64,000 nt of DNA from Bog-532 sp963805255 (GTDB taxonomy: Bacteria > Actinomycetota > Actinomycetes > Streptosporangiales > Streptosporangiaceae), in contig CAWDTK010000020.1 in NCBI GenBank assembly GCA_963805255.1, forward strand, positions 124,001-188,000, written 5' to 3'. Position 1 is the first letter of the stretch. The number at the start of each line of letters is the position of its first letter. The position numbers were made by a program, and so were the translations under genes. Shown here piece by piece: positions 35,599-44,652 of the stretch. The notes under the pieces are model-generated. The model searched no databases and was not told where the DNA came from. It saw only the letters and a program-made list of their open reading frames with translations.

Positions 35599-36355
35599 TC
35601 AGGCGATGATGCTAACCCGTCCCGTGAACAGGTCGTAGCGGCCGCCGACGATGGATAGTCTCTGGGATGCGACGCGCTGCGCGAGCACCGGGTCGCCTTT
35701 CAGCAACGCGACCATGAGGCGGACCTGCACGTCAATCATGTGATCCTCAAGGTCCGCTGGCCCCGCTCTGACCGCGATGCGGTAGGCGGGACGAAGAGCG
35801 TCTACGACGGCACCAACATGCCCGGGCGGCGGCGGGACAGGGTGCTCGATTGCATGGATAGCCGAATGAATAGCACCGCAGCGGTCGTGGCCGAGCACCA
35901 TGATGAGCTGAGGGCTTTCGTTGATCACCGGACCATACTCGATACTGCCGAGTGCGAGGTCGTCGATAGTCTCACCGGCCGTACGAATGACGAAGATGTC
36001 ACCGATGCCCTGGTTGAAGACAATCTCTGGCGGCACGCGCGAGTCGATGCAGGAGACCACCATCGCGAATGGCGTCTGATGGTCGACGAGGGCCTGCTCC
36101 TCGCGACGGCCGGCCGACTGGTCCGGGTGCTGAAGCTGGCCACGCACCCAACGCTCATTGCCGCTGAGCAGGATCCCGAGCGGGTTCGAAACCGGACCCG
36201 GCGAGCTGCTCGTGGACGCTGCTGCACTGGTCGCCCATGAAGGGGCTGCGACGCCCAGTCCGAGTCCCCCTGCAGCGATGCCACCCCAACTTGACAAACC
36301 TGCGCCTTGTGGGTCGGAAATGATCGTTACCTGCCCACTCGGGACGTTCGGGCAT
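35599..36355 (-). pseudogene. Tat-exported beta-class carbonic anhydrase, one frameshift in the signal peptide
   Basis: ATG 36355 starts MPERPEWAGNDHFRP and a twin-arginine motif TRRRFVKLG. One extra base in a GGGG run (36284-36287) breaks the frame; the other frame continues GGIAAGGLGLGVAAPSWA, the hydrophobic core and cleavage site, and then the mature enzyme. The mature part has SCIDSRVPPE and LGHDRCGAIHSAIH, which carry the zinc ligands (Cys, Asp/Arg dyad, His, Cys). The reaction is CO2 hydration, outside the cytoplasm. As read, a cytoplasmic form from an in-frame start at 36429 could be made. Correcting one base gives about 251 residues. Confidence 0.8.
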
Positions 36356-36429
36356 TGCGTTCGCCCCTCCGCAAAATCTTCAGAGTCTTTCTTTTTCTTA
36401 CATGTAGGCGTGTGAGCCGCAACTGTCAA

Positions 36430-36538
36430 CCTCGGTCACCTGGATGGTTCGCGCCTGCCCAAGAACCTGATCATGGGGGCCCTGGTGAATGTGCTCGGTC
36501 GTCACCGCGAGGAGATCGAGGCGGAAAACGCGGCCGGC
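36430..36538. other. Divergent promoter region
   Basis: This AT-richer sequence lies upstream of the carbonic anhydrase. I identified no clear operator. Confidence 0.3.
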
Positions 36539-36883
36539 TCACTGGCGGCCGCCAGTGAGCCGGGCGCGCAGCATCTCCCGCGCCCGGGCGGCCTGCGCCG
36601 GGCAGTCCGCGGCCCGGGCCCGGGTGTCGGCGTCCCGGGCCCGGCGGGTGGCCTGGTCGGCGAGGACCTGGCGGTGAGCGTCGGTGAGGCGCTGGCTGCG
36701 GGACGGCAGGGGAGTGTCATCTGGGCCCAGCCAGTCGTTGAGGCGCGAGCGGATCCACCCGGCGGGGGAGCGCACCCCGGCCGTGTAGCCGTGCTGGCGG
36801 CCGCCCGGCTCGGGGTCGATCGCGTGCAGGACATGACGGGGTGACCAGCCTGCAGCGAAGAACGGGCGGGCCACGCTGCCCAC
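36539..36883 (-). pseudogene. C-terminal fragment of a hypothetical helical protein
   Basis: GWSPRHVLHAIDPEPGGRQH, GVRSPAGWIRSRLNDWLGPD and ARAREMLRARLTGG resemble the C-terminal part of actinobacterial replication-associated/HTH proteins of accessory regions. A shorter homologous piece is at 23979-24101. The N-terminal portion is absent and function is unknown. Confidence 0.4.
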
Positions 36884-37308
36884 GGTCTGCTACCTATGCC
36901 AGGGCCTGATCGCGCCGCCCGAGGAAGCCGACCTTCGCGAACGCCTCCAGGCCCAGGTCCTCCAGCGCCCAGAGGACGAGTAGCCAGCAAGATCAATCTC
37001 AGCGCCAACCACGGTTCCATTGATCCCCGGGGCCGTCTACGGGGTGCTCGCCCGGCTCGGGGTGCTCGGCCTCGAGCTGATCGAGGTCCGCCGCTTGCCG
37101 CCCGCCTGACTACGGCGCCCGTGATCAGGGAGCGCTCACCGTGACAGCCGGGACCGTGCCCCGCCGGAGACGGGTTGTAATGCGCGCAGTTCACGGGTGA
37201 TCCTGGATGTGGGACCTGGTGGCGGATCGGATGCCGTTGCCGCACCGGATTCCCGCCCGTGCCTGACCAGGCCGGCCGGGCGGTGAATACGACGGAGAGG
37301 AAAGTCCA
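36884..37308. other. Region with small gene scars
   Basis: Two short plus-strand phrases look like broken coding ends: VCYLCQGLIAPPEEADLRER to a stop at about 36983, and VYGVLARLGVLGLELIEV to about 37110. Neither has a start. The last 50 bases hold the Shine-Dalgarno of the CHRD gene. Confidence 0.3.
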
Positions 37309-38211
37309 ATGAGTTACGCCGACCGCATGAGGTCGCGGATCACCGCGGCAGCGGTGGCAGCGGGGGCACTTGCCGTGGCTGGCATCACGCTCGGCACGTC
37401 CTGGGCGGCCATCGCCCAGGCCGCGCCCGCCGAGCCGGCCGCGCAGCAAACCGGCTACAGCTTTAAGACCCTGGACAACGCCAACGGCGTGACGTCCAAC
37501 CAGCTCGGCTCTGGCGCCGCGGGCCACCAGAACAAGGGATACCTGCTGGGCAAGACCACGCTGCACCTGAACCTGATGCAGATGCCGACCGGCACGGTCT
37601 CGATAGGCCAGGGCGTCGTTGGCATCACGATGTTCGGCCTCACCCCGGGTTCCGTGCACACGGTGACGTTGCACGGCAACCCGATCGGCACGCTGACCGC
37701 GAACGCGACCGGCCAGGCCTTCGCCTCTTTCACCGCGAAGAGCATCCCGGGTGGCAGCAAGGTGATGATCCTTGACGCCGGGCCGGGCACGACCGTGATC
37801 GCGCAGACCTGCCCGCTCGGCAACGGCAACGGCTCCTACAAGCTGAACGCGATCGAGGCCGGCTTCCCGCAGGGTTCGCTGCAGGGGCACGCGACCCTCG
37901 TCTACGACCCGAACGCGAAGACGATCACCGTCACGCTGAACGCCAGCGGGTTCACCCCGGGGGCGCACGCCGCGCACATCCACATCGGCAGCTGCCAGAG
38001 TCAGGGCCCGGTGAAGTACATGTTTACGGACTTCACCGCTGACAGCCACGGCAACATCTACAACCAGACCCGCGCCGTCACGGGCGTGACCTCGGTCATG
38101 CTCAACGGCGGCTGGTTTCTGAACCTGCACCAGGGCAACAGCAACGACATCCTGAGCAAGGCGGGGCAGCCGACTATTTTCTTCAGGCCGCTGCTCTGCG
38201 CCAACATCTGA
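37309..38211 (+). CDS. Secreted CHRD-domain protein
   Basis: The protein has 300 residues. GAGAGGAAA-type Shine-Dalgarno precedes the ATG. The signal peptide (RSRITAAAVAAGALAVAGIT, cleavage after AQA) is clear. The mature protein has an N-terminal beta domain with SIGQGVVGITMFGLTPGSVH and a C-terminal CHRD-like domain with SGFTPGAHAAHIHIGSCQSQ and SVMLNGGWFLNLHQG. CHRD domains occur in exported bacterial proteins of uncertain role, sometimes metal-linked because of the conserved His pairs. The gene appears monocistronic and intact. Confidence 0.85.
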   Translation: MSYADRMRSRITAAAVAAGALAVAGITLGTSWAAIAQAAPAEPAAQQTGYSFKTLDNANGVTSNQLGSGAAGHQNKGYLLGKTTLHLNLMQMPTGTVSIGQGVVGITMFGLTPGSVHTVTLHGNPIGTLTANATGQAFASFTAKSIPGGSKVMILDAGPGTTVIAQTCPLGNGNGSYKLNAIEAGFPQGSLQGHATLVYDPNAKTITVTLNASGFTPGAHAAHIHIGSCQSQGPVKYMFTDFTADSHGNIYNQTRAVTGVTSVMLNGGWFLNLHQGNSNDILSKAGQPTIFFRPLLCANI

Positions 38212-38225
38212 TGCTCACGCTGACT

Positions 38226-38263
38226 GGCGGACCGCCGTGGTTTCAAGGCCGGGGCGGTCTGCC
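38226..38263 (+). terminator. Hairpin after the CHRD gene
   Basis: GGCGGACCGCC pairs with GGCGGTCTGCC with one mismatch. No T-tract follows. It lies 14 bp after the stop and is the best candidate for the end of that transcript. Confidence 0.5.
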
Positions 38264-38338
38264 GCATTCGCCACCGCGCCGGGCCATCGCGTGACATGAT
38301 CGGCAACATTTCTCCGGCCAAGGGCGGCGCCCCGTCTG

Positions 38339-38476
38339 CTAGCCGGGCAACTTCTCAGCGAACTCAAGGAGCGACTGAAGCTGCTCCGCGCTCAGCTTCG
38401 CGGCATCATCGGCCGTGATGGGGCCCGCGCCGCCCGGCTCAGCAGTCGTGTGCCTGGTGCGGCACCGATAGAGCAT
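38339..38476 (-). CDS. Small hypothetical protein (45 residues)
   Basis: From ATG 38476 the frame gives MLYRCRTRHTTAEPGG and then a helical TADDAAKLSAEQLQSLLEFA. Composition is plausible for a small protein, but there is no strong Shine-Dalgarno or recognised family. Confidence 0.3.
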   Translation of the reverse strand: MLYRCRTRHTTAEPGGAGPITADDAAKLSAEQLQSLLEFAEKLPG

Positions 38477-38717
38477 TCCGCGCAGGGCCGAGCGCGACCT
38501 CAGCCCAGGACAAGGACATCGGGCACGAAGCGATCGTCTCGATGTCGGTAGGGGCGCGCACAATGGCACCGGCGTGGATGGCCGGAAAAGGCGTTGCATA
38601 GCCGGCGTGCCCGGCAACCGGGCCAGCACTGTTTCTCCCGCAGTCCCCGGGGTGTGACCGCGCCCCCGGCCGGTGGCCCCGAAGCTCTCGGCTCTTTCGC
38701 CCCCGGTGACACGTTCC

Positions 38718-39068
38718 TTACCGGCGCCCCTTCTTGGCCGCGATGGCCTGGGCCACCGTCTGGTGGATGCCGAAGGCCTTCGTCAGCCCGGTGGTCCGGA
38801 AGATCTTCAGTAAACGCGCCTGCGTGCAGACCAGATCCAGCGAGCCGTCGCGCGCCCGCACCCGCTTCAGGGCCCCTACCAGCACCCCGAGGCCGGTGGA
38901 GTCGAGGAACTTCACCTTCTCCAGGTTCACGATGAGCTGGCAGTTGTCCTTGCTGGCCAGAGCGGTGAGCAGCTCACGCAGCCGCGGCGCGGTATAGATA
39001 TCGATCTCGCCCTCGACGTCGATGACCTCGATGCCGTCTTTGCTGTAGTGACCCAGCTTCAGCTCCAC
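38718..39068 (-). CDS. BldG/RsbV-type anti-sigma factor antagonist
   Basis: The protein has 116 residues and is a single STAS domain. VEGEIDIYTAPRLRELLTAL and KFLDSTGLGVLVGALKRVRA are the classic motifs; the Ser of LDSTGLG is the phosphorylation site used by a partner anti-sigma kinase. The C-terminal LLKIFRTTGLTKAFGIHQTV matches BldG. Unlike bldG loci, no anti-sigma kinase gene follows here. It should take part in partner switching that controls a sigma factor. Confidence 0.9.
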   Translation of the reverse strand: MELKLGHYSKDGIEVIDVEGEIDIYTAPRLRELLTALASKDNCQLIVNLEKVKFLDSTGLGVLVGALKRVRARDGSLDLVCTQARLLKIFRTTGLTKAFGIHQTVAQAIAAKKGRR

Positions 39069-39375
39069 GAATCCTCCCGCGGCCTGCAGGGCGTCCTCTC
39101 AGTCCATCCCGGCGAATGGGCCGGCGTAGCCAGAGCCAAGGCGTGATCTTCTGCCGCATTCAGCCACGCTCCGTTATCATGTCTATACGAAATCATGCCA
39201 TCGGGCATCCCCCAGCGGATGGCATACGGAAAACCTGCGCGGCGATCACGCCAGTCACCCCAGCCGGGGGGTCCCGGGCCAGGCCGTGGCGGCAAGAACG
39301 GCGCCGCCGGGCAGTTCACCGCGCGGCCTGGTCATCAGGCGCCTGGCCCGGCTGGTGCCGGCGGCGGCCCGGTCG
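39069..39375. other. Intergenic region
   Basis: I see no supported gene. A short AT-rich block near 39170-39200 could be promoter sequence for the minus-strand bldG-like gene. Confidence 0.3.
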
Positions 39376-40037
39376 TTAGGAGGGCATGTCCGGGGCGAAG
39401 AACAGCCCGACCAGGGTGCCGTCGGGCCGGGTCACCACCACCCGGGTCACTTCGGCATGGCCCATCCGGTGCGCCAGCGCCGCGGCGCCCTCGCTGGGCC
39501 GCACCGTGGACACGCCGAACCGCATCACCGTCCCCGCCTCAGCCTCCCCGGCGGCGGACGTCAGGGCGTCCCGGTAGGCGGCGCCCATGACCACCCCCGC
39601 CTGGTTGAGTATCAGGACTGGCCCGAATCCCTGCGCGTCCAGCAGCCGCAGCGCCTCGGCGGCCGGGGTGTCCTCGGCGGCGGTGGCCACGCCGCGGCGG
39701 GTGAACATCCCTGCCAGCTGGGCCGTGCCCTCAACGGCAGGTCGGCAGCCAGCCAGTCGCTCTTGCCGGCGACGTAGTCATACACGGGTGCGAACCCGGC
39801 AGCTTCGAGCCGCCACGCGGCTCGTGGGCTCATGTCTCAAAGCGAGTCGTGGCAGTACACGATGACCGGCCGGGACCGGTCCAGCTGCCCGGTCCTGGCG
39901 TCCAGCTCCTTCAGCGGCAGGCTCACCGCGCCGGGCAGGTGCGCCCAGTCATACTCGTCGGCGGGCAGCACCTCGATCAGCTGAGCCTGCTGGCTGATCA
40001 GCGTCCGCAGCCCATCGCGCCCGATCCCGGTCGGCAT
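39376..40037 (-). pseudogene. Rhodanese-CBS fusion with in-frame TGA and one frameshift
   Basis: ATG 40037 is preceded by GGAGGA at 5 nt. The rhodanese domain includes LIEVLPADEYDWAHLPGAVS and the active-site loop IVYCHDSL, followed by TGA (39837-39839), then DMSPRAAWRLEAAGFAPVYD. In homologues I recall the loop as YCxDxxCDxSPRAA, so TGA stands at a Cys position. After AADLP one G is missing, and the next frame gives VEGTAQLAGMFTRRG and two CBS repeats (LRLLDAQGFGPVLILNQAGV; THRM-type second repeat VTRPDGTLVGLFF) to 39376. Two defects point to decay or sequence error; selenocysteine at the TGA is an alternative discussed in the findings. Confidence 0.75.
39806..39824 (-). promoter_or_regulatory. 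SECIS-like hairpin after the in-frame TGA
   Basis: On the coding strand CGAGCCGC-GTG-GCGGCTCG forms a perfect 8-bp stem with a 3-nt loop. The loop starts 21 nt after the TGA, within the range for bacterial SECIS elements. The same bases encode the conserved RAAWRL, so the hairpin may be coincidental. Confidence 0.25.
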
Positions 40038-40436
40038 GACGATCCTCCTGATCCCGGCCACCCGCCGCGCCTGGCGGCTGGCCGGTAGATACCCGGTAGC
40101 CGGTGACATCCTCCCCCTCTGCCAAAGGCGGGGGCACTTGCCTGAGTGGCCGTCCGGCCCCGGCCGGCGCGCGGCTGCAGGCCCGCTGTGATGGCGGACG
40201 TACTGGGCGGCAATGGCCAGGGCCACGGCGAGCGCCAGCCCGAGACCGCCCCAGGCCAGTGTCCCGGCCGCGGCCAGGCCGGCGGCCAGCAGCGGCAGGC
40301 CGCAGCAGGCCAGGGGTGCCAGCAGCAGCCACAGCCAGCCGGGCCCTTGGCGATCCCCGCTGCGGCCGGCATCCTGGCCGCGCCGGGCAGCGCCGGCGGA
40401 CCCGGCGCGCGGCCTGGCGATCGGGCGCTTCAGCAT
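40038..40436 (-). CDS. Small membrane protein in frame with the rhodanese gene
   Basis: From ATG 40436 the frame has a basic leader, then a hydrophobic region WLWLLLAPLACCGLPLLAAG and a second helix GLGLALAVALAIAAQYV, about 100 residues, resembling small MerT-like or hypothetical membrane proteins with a CC motif. No stop separates it from the rhodanese frame, so either it is a membrane anchor for the rhodanese or its stop was lost. A well-placed Shine-Dalgarno at the rhodanese ATG supports two proteins. The end given here is arbitrary. Confidence 0.35.
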
Positions 40437-40437
40437 C

Positions 40438-40581
40438 GCGCAGCGGCGATGCGGTCGATGACCGCGGCCACCCGCGCGAGGTCGACGGCCACGACGGCCC
40501 GGTCTGGCCAATCGCGAGGACCACCCGCAGGCTTGAGAAGCTTTGAGCAACAACCGAACGGCCAATGGCGTTAGCCCGGAC
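40438..40581 (-). other. 3' end of a lost upstream gene
   Basis: On the minus strand, AVVAVDLARVAAVIDRIAAA ends at a TGA overlapping ATG 40436. This looks like the translationally coupled tail of a deleted gene. The remaining bases to 40581 show nothing. Confidence 0.3.
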
Positions 40582-41263
40582 TTAAGTCGTATTCCTAGCG
40601 TCGATCCTCAGGTTTACCTGCGGAAACGTCGTGGTGCCGAGGTTTGCAGGTGGTGACCAAGGGAGTGAAGCCGCAGTGCCTGGTCCGGGCCTGGACCTCA
40701 CGGTGAACCAGCCCGGGACCATCCTTCCTGGGCGTCGGAGAGTTCGCGGTCGCGCACCACGACGACGATCTCGGCTCCGTTGTGGCGAGCGATGTGAGGC
40801 CGGTAGCGCAGCTCGGCCCAGCGCATGGTGCCGACCGGTTCGACATGGTTGGCATCGACGAGCACGTAGCGGTCGCCGAGGCGGCGGATGAAGGGGGATG
40901 AGCTCCATCGTGAAACCCATCTCGGGTGGCCAGAACCCCAGGTGGAAGCGCGCGCGCCGGTAGCGGGAGTCGCTGGCCGGCACGCCCGGGGCCAGGAAGT
41001 GCTCGGCCTGGGTCGGCCCGGCGAGCTCGATGGTGCCGTCCTCCTGCGGCAGCAGCGTCCACCCCTCCGCGAGCAGCGCATCCTTGTACGCCGCCGTCAT
41101 CTCCGCCGCGATCCCCAGCCTTCTGGTCGAACAGGACACTCGAGTCCAGCGTCGTCCGGCCGCCCACCCCGTCGGCCCGCAGCGTCTTGTTCAGCACGGC
41201 CACATGCCGGTGCCGGTGCGGGTCACCGGCCCTCGACGTGTGCTGGTCAGACGCGGCGATCAT
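40582..41263 (-). pseudogene. Hypothetical protein broken by several frameshifts
   Basis: Pieces in three frames follow one another: NKTLRADGVGGRTTLDSSVL, then LGIAAEMTAAYKDALLAEGW and AEHFLAPGVPASDSRYRRAR with FHLGFWPPEMGFTMELIP, then FIRRLGDRYVLVDANHVEPV and RHNGAEIVVVVRDRELSDA. Together this would be a protein of about 200 residues, of a type found on actinobacterial plasmids and phages. I cannot assign a function. Confidence 0.45.
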
Positions 41264-41649
41264 GACGCCTTTCGCCTTCCGCGTCTCGCGGCTCTACCGG
41301 GACACGCCGTAGCGGGACTGGTTTGCGGGACGGTTTCCCCGGCCCTCGCCCGGCGCCGGCGGCGGCCGCGGCGGGCGTCCCGGAAACGATTCCGGGACCT
41401 CCAGCGCCACCGCATGCTCCCCCGGTGGCCCGCCCCCGGCCAGCGCCTTGGCTGAGTCCTTTTCCGGTCCTCGCCAGCCCCCGGGTCCCGCAGCCGCCGA
41501 GTCGGGGACCTTCGTCCCTGGCCCGCCGCGCTCCTCGCCGGTCATCATTCATCGTTTGAGCACCGGCCCGCTGTGGCCTGCAGAAACGTCCTGGGTCTAT
41601 GGTGGGGGCTTGTGGCAGGAGACGAACCGATCCGGGCGCAGGTCATGCA
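41264..41649. other. Region with no supported gene
   Basis: Very GC-rich Pro/Arg/Gly-type open frames on both strands look like composition artefacts. Confidence 0.4.
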
Positions 41650-41733
41650 ATCCCGCAGACCCTGGAACTCACCAGGGCCGAGTCCTGGCAGCTGCTGGGG
41701 AGCGTGTCGCTGGGCCGGGTCGTGTTCGGGGAT
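41650..41733 (+). pseudogene. 5' fragment of a pyridoxamine-phosphate-oxidase-fold protein
   Basis: TLELTRAESWQLLGSVSLGR followed by VVFGDD is the conserved start of the PPOX flavin-binding-barrel family. It is cut exactly at the terminal repeat of the following IS1634-type remnant (41734). Confidence 0.55.
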
Positions 41734-42370
41734 GACCGAGATACGTGCGAAACCGGCCATGGGTTGATCTTGGCCGCCGCATGAGACCGGCATCCCTGGG
41801 GTGTTGCGCCCAGCGGTTGGCTGACAGCCTTCTCGCCGCCGCCTACAAGCAGCTGATCGCCGTGGAGCGCGGGTGGCGGGACATGAAGGGCGCGCTCGCC
41901 TTGCGGCCGGTGTTCCACTACCGTGAAGACCGCATCCGCGCCCATGTCCAGCTGTGCTGGCTGGCGCTGCTGCTCATCCGGGTCACCGAGAACGGCACCG
42001 GCGACACCTGGCGCAACCTGCGCCACGAGCTCGACCGGATGCACCTGGTGACCCTCGCCACCGCCGACGGCCGAGTCGCCCAGCGCTCCGCCACCACCCC
42101 CGGCCAGCAAGCCATCCTGCGAGCCCTTGACCTGCATGAACCGCCGAAGTTCTTCGACTTCACCCCGCCCTCGGACTAACCCCGCCCGCAGCAGCCTGTA
42201 GTAACACGCCCAGATCACGCCTGCCTGCCATTCGCCCAGGTCAACAGCCACTTTGCGCGATCGCGTGCTTATGATCTTCGGAAGTCGGGACTGAGGTAAC
42301 CAACCGCAGGTCAGGCCCCTGCTGGGCACATCAGCATCAACCCATGGCCGGTTTCGCACGTATCTCGGTC
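41734..42370 (+). mobile_element. IS1634-type remnant with perfect 35-bp terminal repeats
   Basis: GACCGAGATACGTGCGAAAC and 15 further bases at 41734-41768 are repeated in exact inverse at 42336-42370. Only the transposase C-terminal part is left between them, so the element lost about 1 kb internally while both ends survived. The host sequence on the left is a PPOX gene start and on the right a TPR gene, so a deletion or rearrangement accompanied its history. Confidence 0.8.
41835..42179 (+). pseudogene. IS1634-type transposase, C-terminal fragment
   Basis: AAAYKQLIAVERGWRDMKGA contains the catalytic Glu (VERGWRD); HYREDRIRAHVQLCWLALLL and the tail LHEPPKFFDFTPP complete the normal C-terminus. 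The first 400 or so residues are gone. Confidence 0.8.
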
Positions 42371-42771
42371 GTCCCCGGCAGCAGCGCGGTGGTCAGGTCC
42401 AGTGCGCCGCGGGCGTCCCCGGCCTGACCGGTCCAGTAGGCGACGTTATGGCGGGTGCTCAGGGTGGCGGGGTGGTCGGGGCCGAGGACCCGCTGCCGGT
42501 CGGGCAGCAGCGCGGTGAACAACTCCAGTGCGCCGCGGGCGTCCCCGGCCTCCCCAGTCCAGTAGGCGACGTTGCCGCGGGTGGCCAGGGTGCCGGGGTG
42601 GTCGGGGCCGAGTCGCTGAAGGAGATTCCCGTGCCAGGACTGCCACAGCGCGAGGTTGTCTGCTCGCCGCCAGGCGCCGTCTGGGTGATGCGCCGGCTCG
42701 CCCCGCCGCCGGGTGACGCCCGATAATCCGGCAAAAGCCAGGCCGCTGGCGATCGCGACCGCCGGAAGCAT
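42371..42771 (-). pseudogene. Tetratricopeptide-repeat protein fragment
   Basis: Two TPR-like units of about 42 residues are visible, each with LGPDHPATLSTRHNVAYWTG followed by QAGDARGALDLTTALLP. This pattern is common in actinobacterial NB-ARC/TPR proteins. The frame is cut by the IS1634 remnant after the second unit. The upstream N-terminus (from 42771) is short and may also be truncated. Confidence 0.65.
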
Positions 42772-42869
42772 TTGACAGCATTCCGGCAGAGTAACGAACG
42801 GAGCGCATTAGCGGGACACTGGCGGCTATCGCCGCCCTAGCGCCGGACATCTAGCCATCTGGAGGATCC

Positions 42870-43081
42870 ATGACCGGACCCGAGCACTATCGTGAGGCCG
42901 AAAGACTCCTAACGGACACAGAAGAGCACCCTGACGCCGAGACCGCCAGTACCGTCGGCGGCGCAGCATCAAGGCGGGCCTGGCCAGGTGCAAGGCAGCA
43001 GGGAAGCCGGCGGCGGCGCTGTCAGCATCGAGGCAAGGACCGCAAGCCGCGCCAGCGCCGCAGCAGGACGGAGACCGCAGC
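42870..43081 (+). pseudogene. Small hypothetical protein, probably frameshifted
   Basis: GGAGGATCC precedes the ATG at 42870. MTGPEHYREAERLLTDTEEH is a recognisable opening of small accessory-region proteins. After about residue 27 the frame becomes Arg-rich and unlike protein, suggesting a shift. Confidence 0.4.
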
Positions 43082-43282
43082 ATGACCGATTACGAGCACG
43101 TGCCGTGCCCTGTCTGCCAGGGCAGGGGACGCATCCCGGTAGAGGAAGCCGCCAAGATAGCGGGGGTCAGCCTCGAGGAGGCGAGGCGCGCAGCCGGGGA
43201 GGCCGAGAAGCAGCAGGCGGATGACCTGGAGCAGCGCATTGCCGAGGCAGCCGCCAGGCGGGGCAGCCTCGAAGGGACCTGA
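43082..43282 (+). CDS. Small zinc-ribbon-like protein
   Basis: The protein has 66 residues. It begins MTDYEHVPCPVCQGRG with one CxxC knuckle and continues as a charged helix (SLEEARRAAGEAEKQQADDL). It directly follows the preceding small gene and is probably co-transcribed. A single CxxC may bind metal only as a dimer. Function is unknown. Confidence 0.5.
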   Translation: MTDYEHVPCPVCQGRGRIPVEEAAKIAGVSLEEARRAAGEAEKQQADDLEQRIAEAAARRGSLEGT

Positions 43283-43808
43283 TTACCAAGACCCTGGTAT
43301 CGACCCGGGGCGGCTCCGCAACGGATGCCTCGAACCGCTTGAGGAGGGCGGTGCGCAGATCACCGACCAAGAAATGTCGTGAAGATTGCTCGTGGGGGTA
43401 CCGGTAAGAACCACGCCATGAACACCGCCAGCGTGTCCACTTTGCTGAACACTGCACGCATGGACAGGCTGAGTGCATGAAGATCCGGAGCGGACGGCCA
43501 CGTGGGGACGGCCCGGAACTCGTACGGCTACGGCGATCCGCAAAGTAGCCCTGGCTGGTCCTTACGAACGTGTCACCAGACCGGAATGAGCTCGGTGGCC
43601 GATGCCAGGTCAGAACAGCGGCTCGCTGTCGGCGGGGGTATCCCGCGCGGGCGCCGACGGGGCCGCCGGGAGGGGCGCTGGCCTGGAGCGCGGCCTGGAC
43701 GGCGGCGGCGACGAGCTGCGCCCCGTATAGGGAAACGACCGTTATCCGACGTTCCGCTGGCTGGTCGTTGCTCCCAGAGCCAGCTAGTGCACAGTCTGCG
43801 GGAACCCT
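43283..43808. other. Region with no supported gene
   Basis: Several open frames exist on both strands but none has a start, motif or codon pattern that I trust. A minus-strand phrase LVGDLRTALLKRFEASVAEP may be a scar of a real protein that I do not recognise. Confidence 0.35.
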
Positions 43809-44511
43809 AGCTGGCAAACGGCTATGTCTGCCCCAGCTGCGGCAGCGATGATGCTGCCGCGAACGGCGACATCATGTACCGATTGGGGTAGGTCCAGCGG
43901 AGGTACGACCGGGGTGCCGTCAGCCAGCCGGCACACCCGCACCGTGCGGTCGTGGCCGCCGCTGACGATGACCGGGGTGCCGTCCGGCAGCCCCCCCACC
44001 GCCACCGCGCGCACCTCGCCGCCGGGTGGGGCAGCGGCTGCCCGACCGGGGTGCCGTCGGCCAGCCGCCACACCCGCACGTCGCCGCTGAGGATAACCGG
44101 GGTGCCGTCCGGCAGCGCCCCCACCGCCACCGCGCATACCCAGCCAGTGTGGCCGGTGAGGACCTGGTGGCCGGTGGCCCGGCGGCCGCGGGACCAGCGA
44201 GTCTGCCAGGGTCGGCCAGGGGCAGCGGCCGCGATGCGCTCGGCCAGGCTGCGCCAGCCGAGGTGGTGGGCGGTCAGTTCGAGCTGGCCGCTCCCGCCCT
44301 CGAGCACGGCGATCAGGCTGGCGGTGAGCACTTTCAGCCGTCCCGGCCGTCCCACCCGGATCGTCTGGACGGGGAAGCTCTCATCGGCGATGGCCGCATA
44401 GGCGGACGCCCTGCTGATCCCCATCGCCGCCGCCTGCTCGACACTGACGGTCGGCGGCCATCGCCGGACCGCCGCCAGGGTGGTGCGCCGCTTTGCCGGT
44501 GCTGCCGCCAC
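43809..44511 (-). pseudogene. HTH domain joined to a WD40-repeat fragment, frameshifted
   Basis: Residues 1-75 from ATG 44511 contain an excisionase-like helix-turn-helix (SVEQAAAMGISRASAYAAIA). After about residue 115 WD40 blades begin (VLTGHTGWVCAVAVGALPDG), with VRVWRLADGTPVGQPL. A one-base shift moves to the frame carrying GLPDGTPVIVSGGHDRTVRV and a final IAAAAGADIAVCQLG. Three blades are recognisable, too few for a propeller. It seems to be a deletion fusion of two genes. WD40 proteins of this type and the nearby TPR fragment are common in actinobacterial NTPase-based conflict genes. Confidence 0.55.
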
Positions 44512-44652
44512 AGCATCATCCTCCCGCGTCTGTCCCGGGCCACATGGGCCCGGCTGTCTGAAAGGTAATCCATGATGAACTCGTTTAAGGCCCTGACCCG
44601 CTACGTTCGCGCAGGCCAGGGCCTCATCCTCCGCTAGGGCGGGGCGGGGATG

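Noticed and set aside
41294..41552. Gly/Arg-rich minus-strand protein of 80-100 residues
   Set aside because: Composition typical of random GC-rich frames, with no start signal or motif.
43784..44137. Complete WD40 protein
   Set aside because: Only about three blades are recognisable and they sit in two frames, so a fragment call was made instead.
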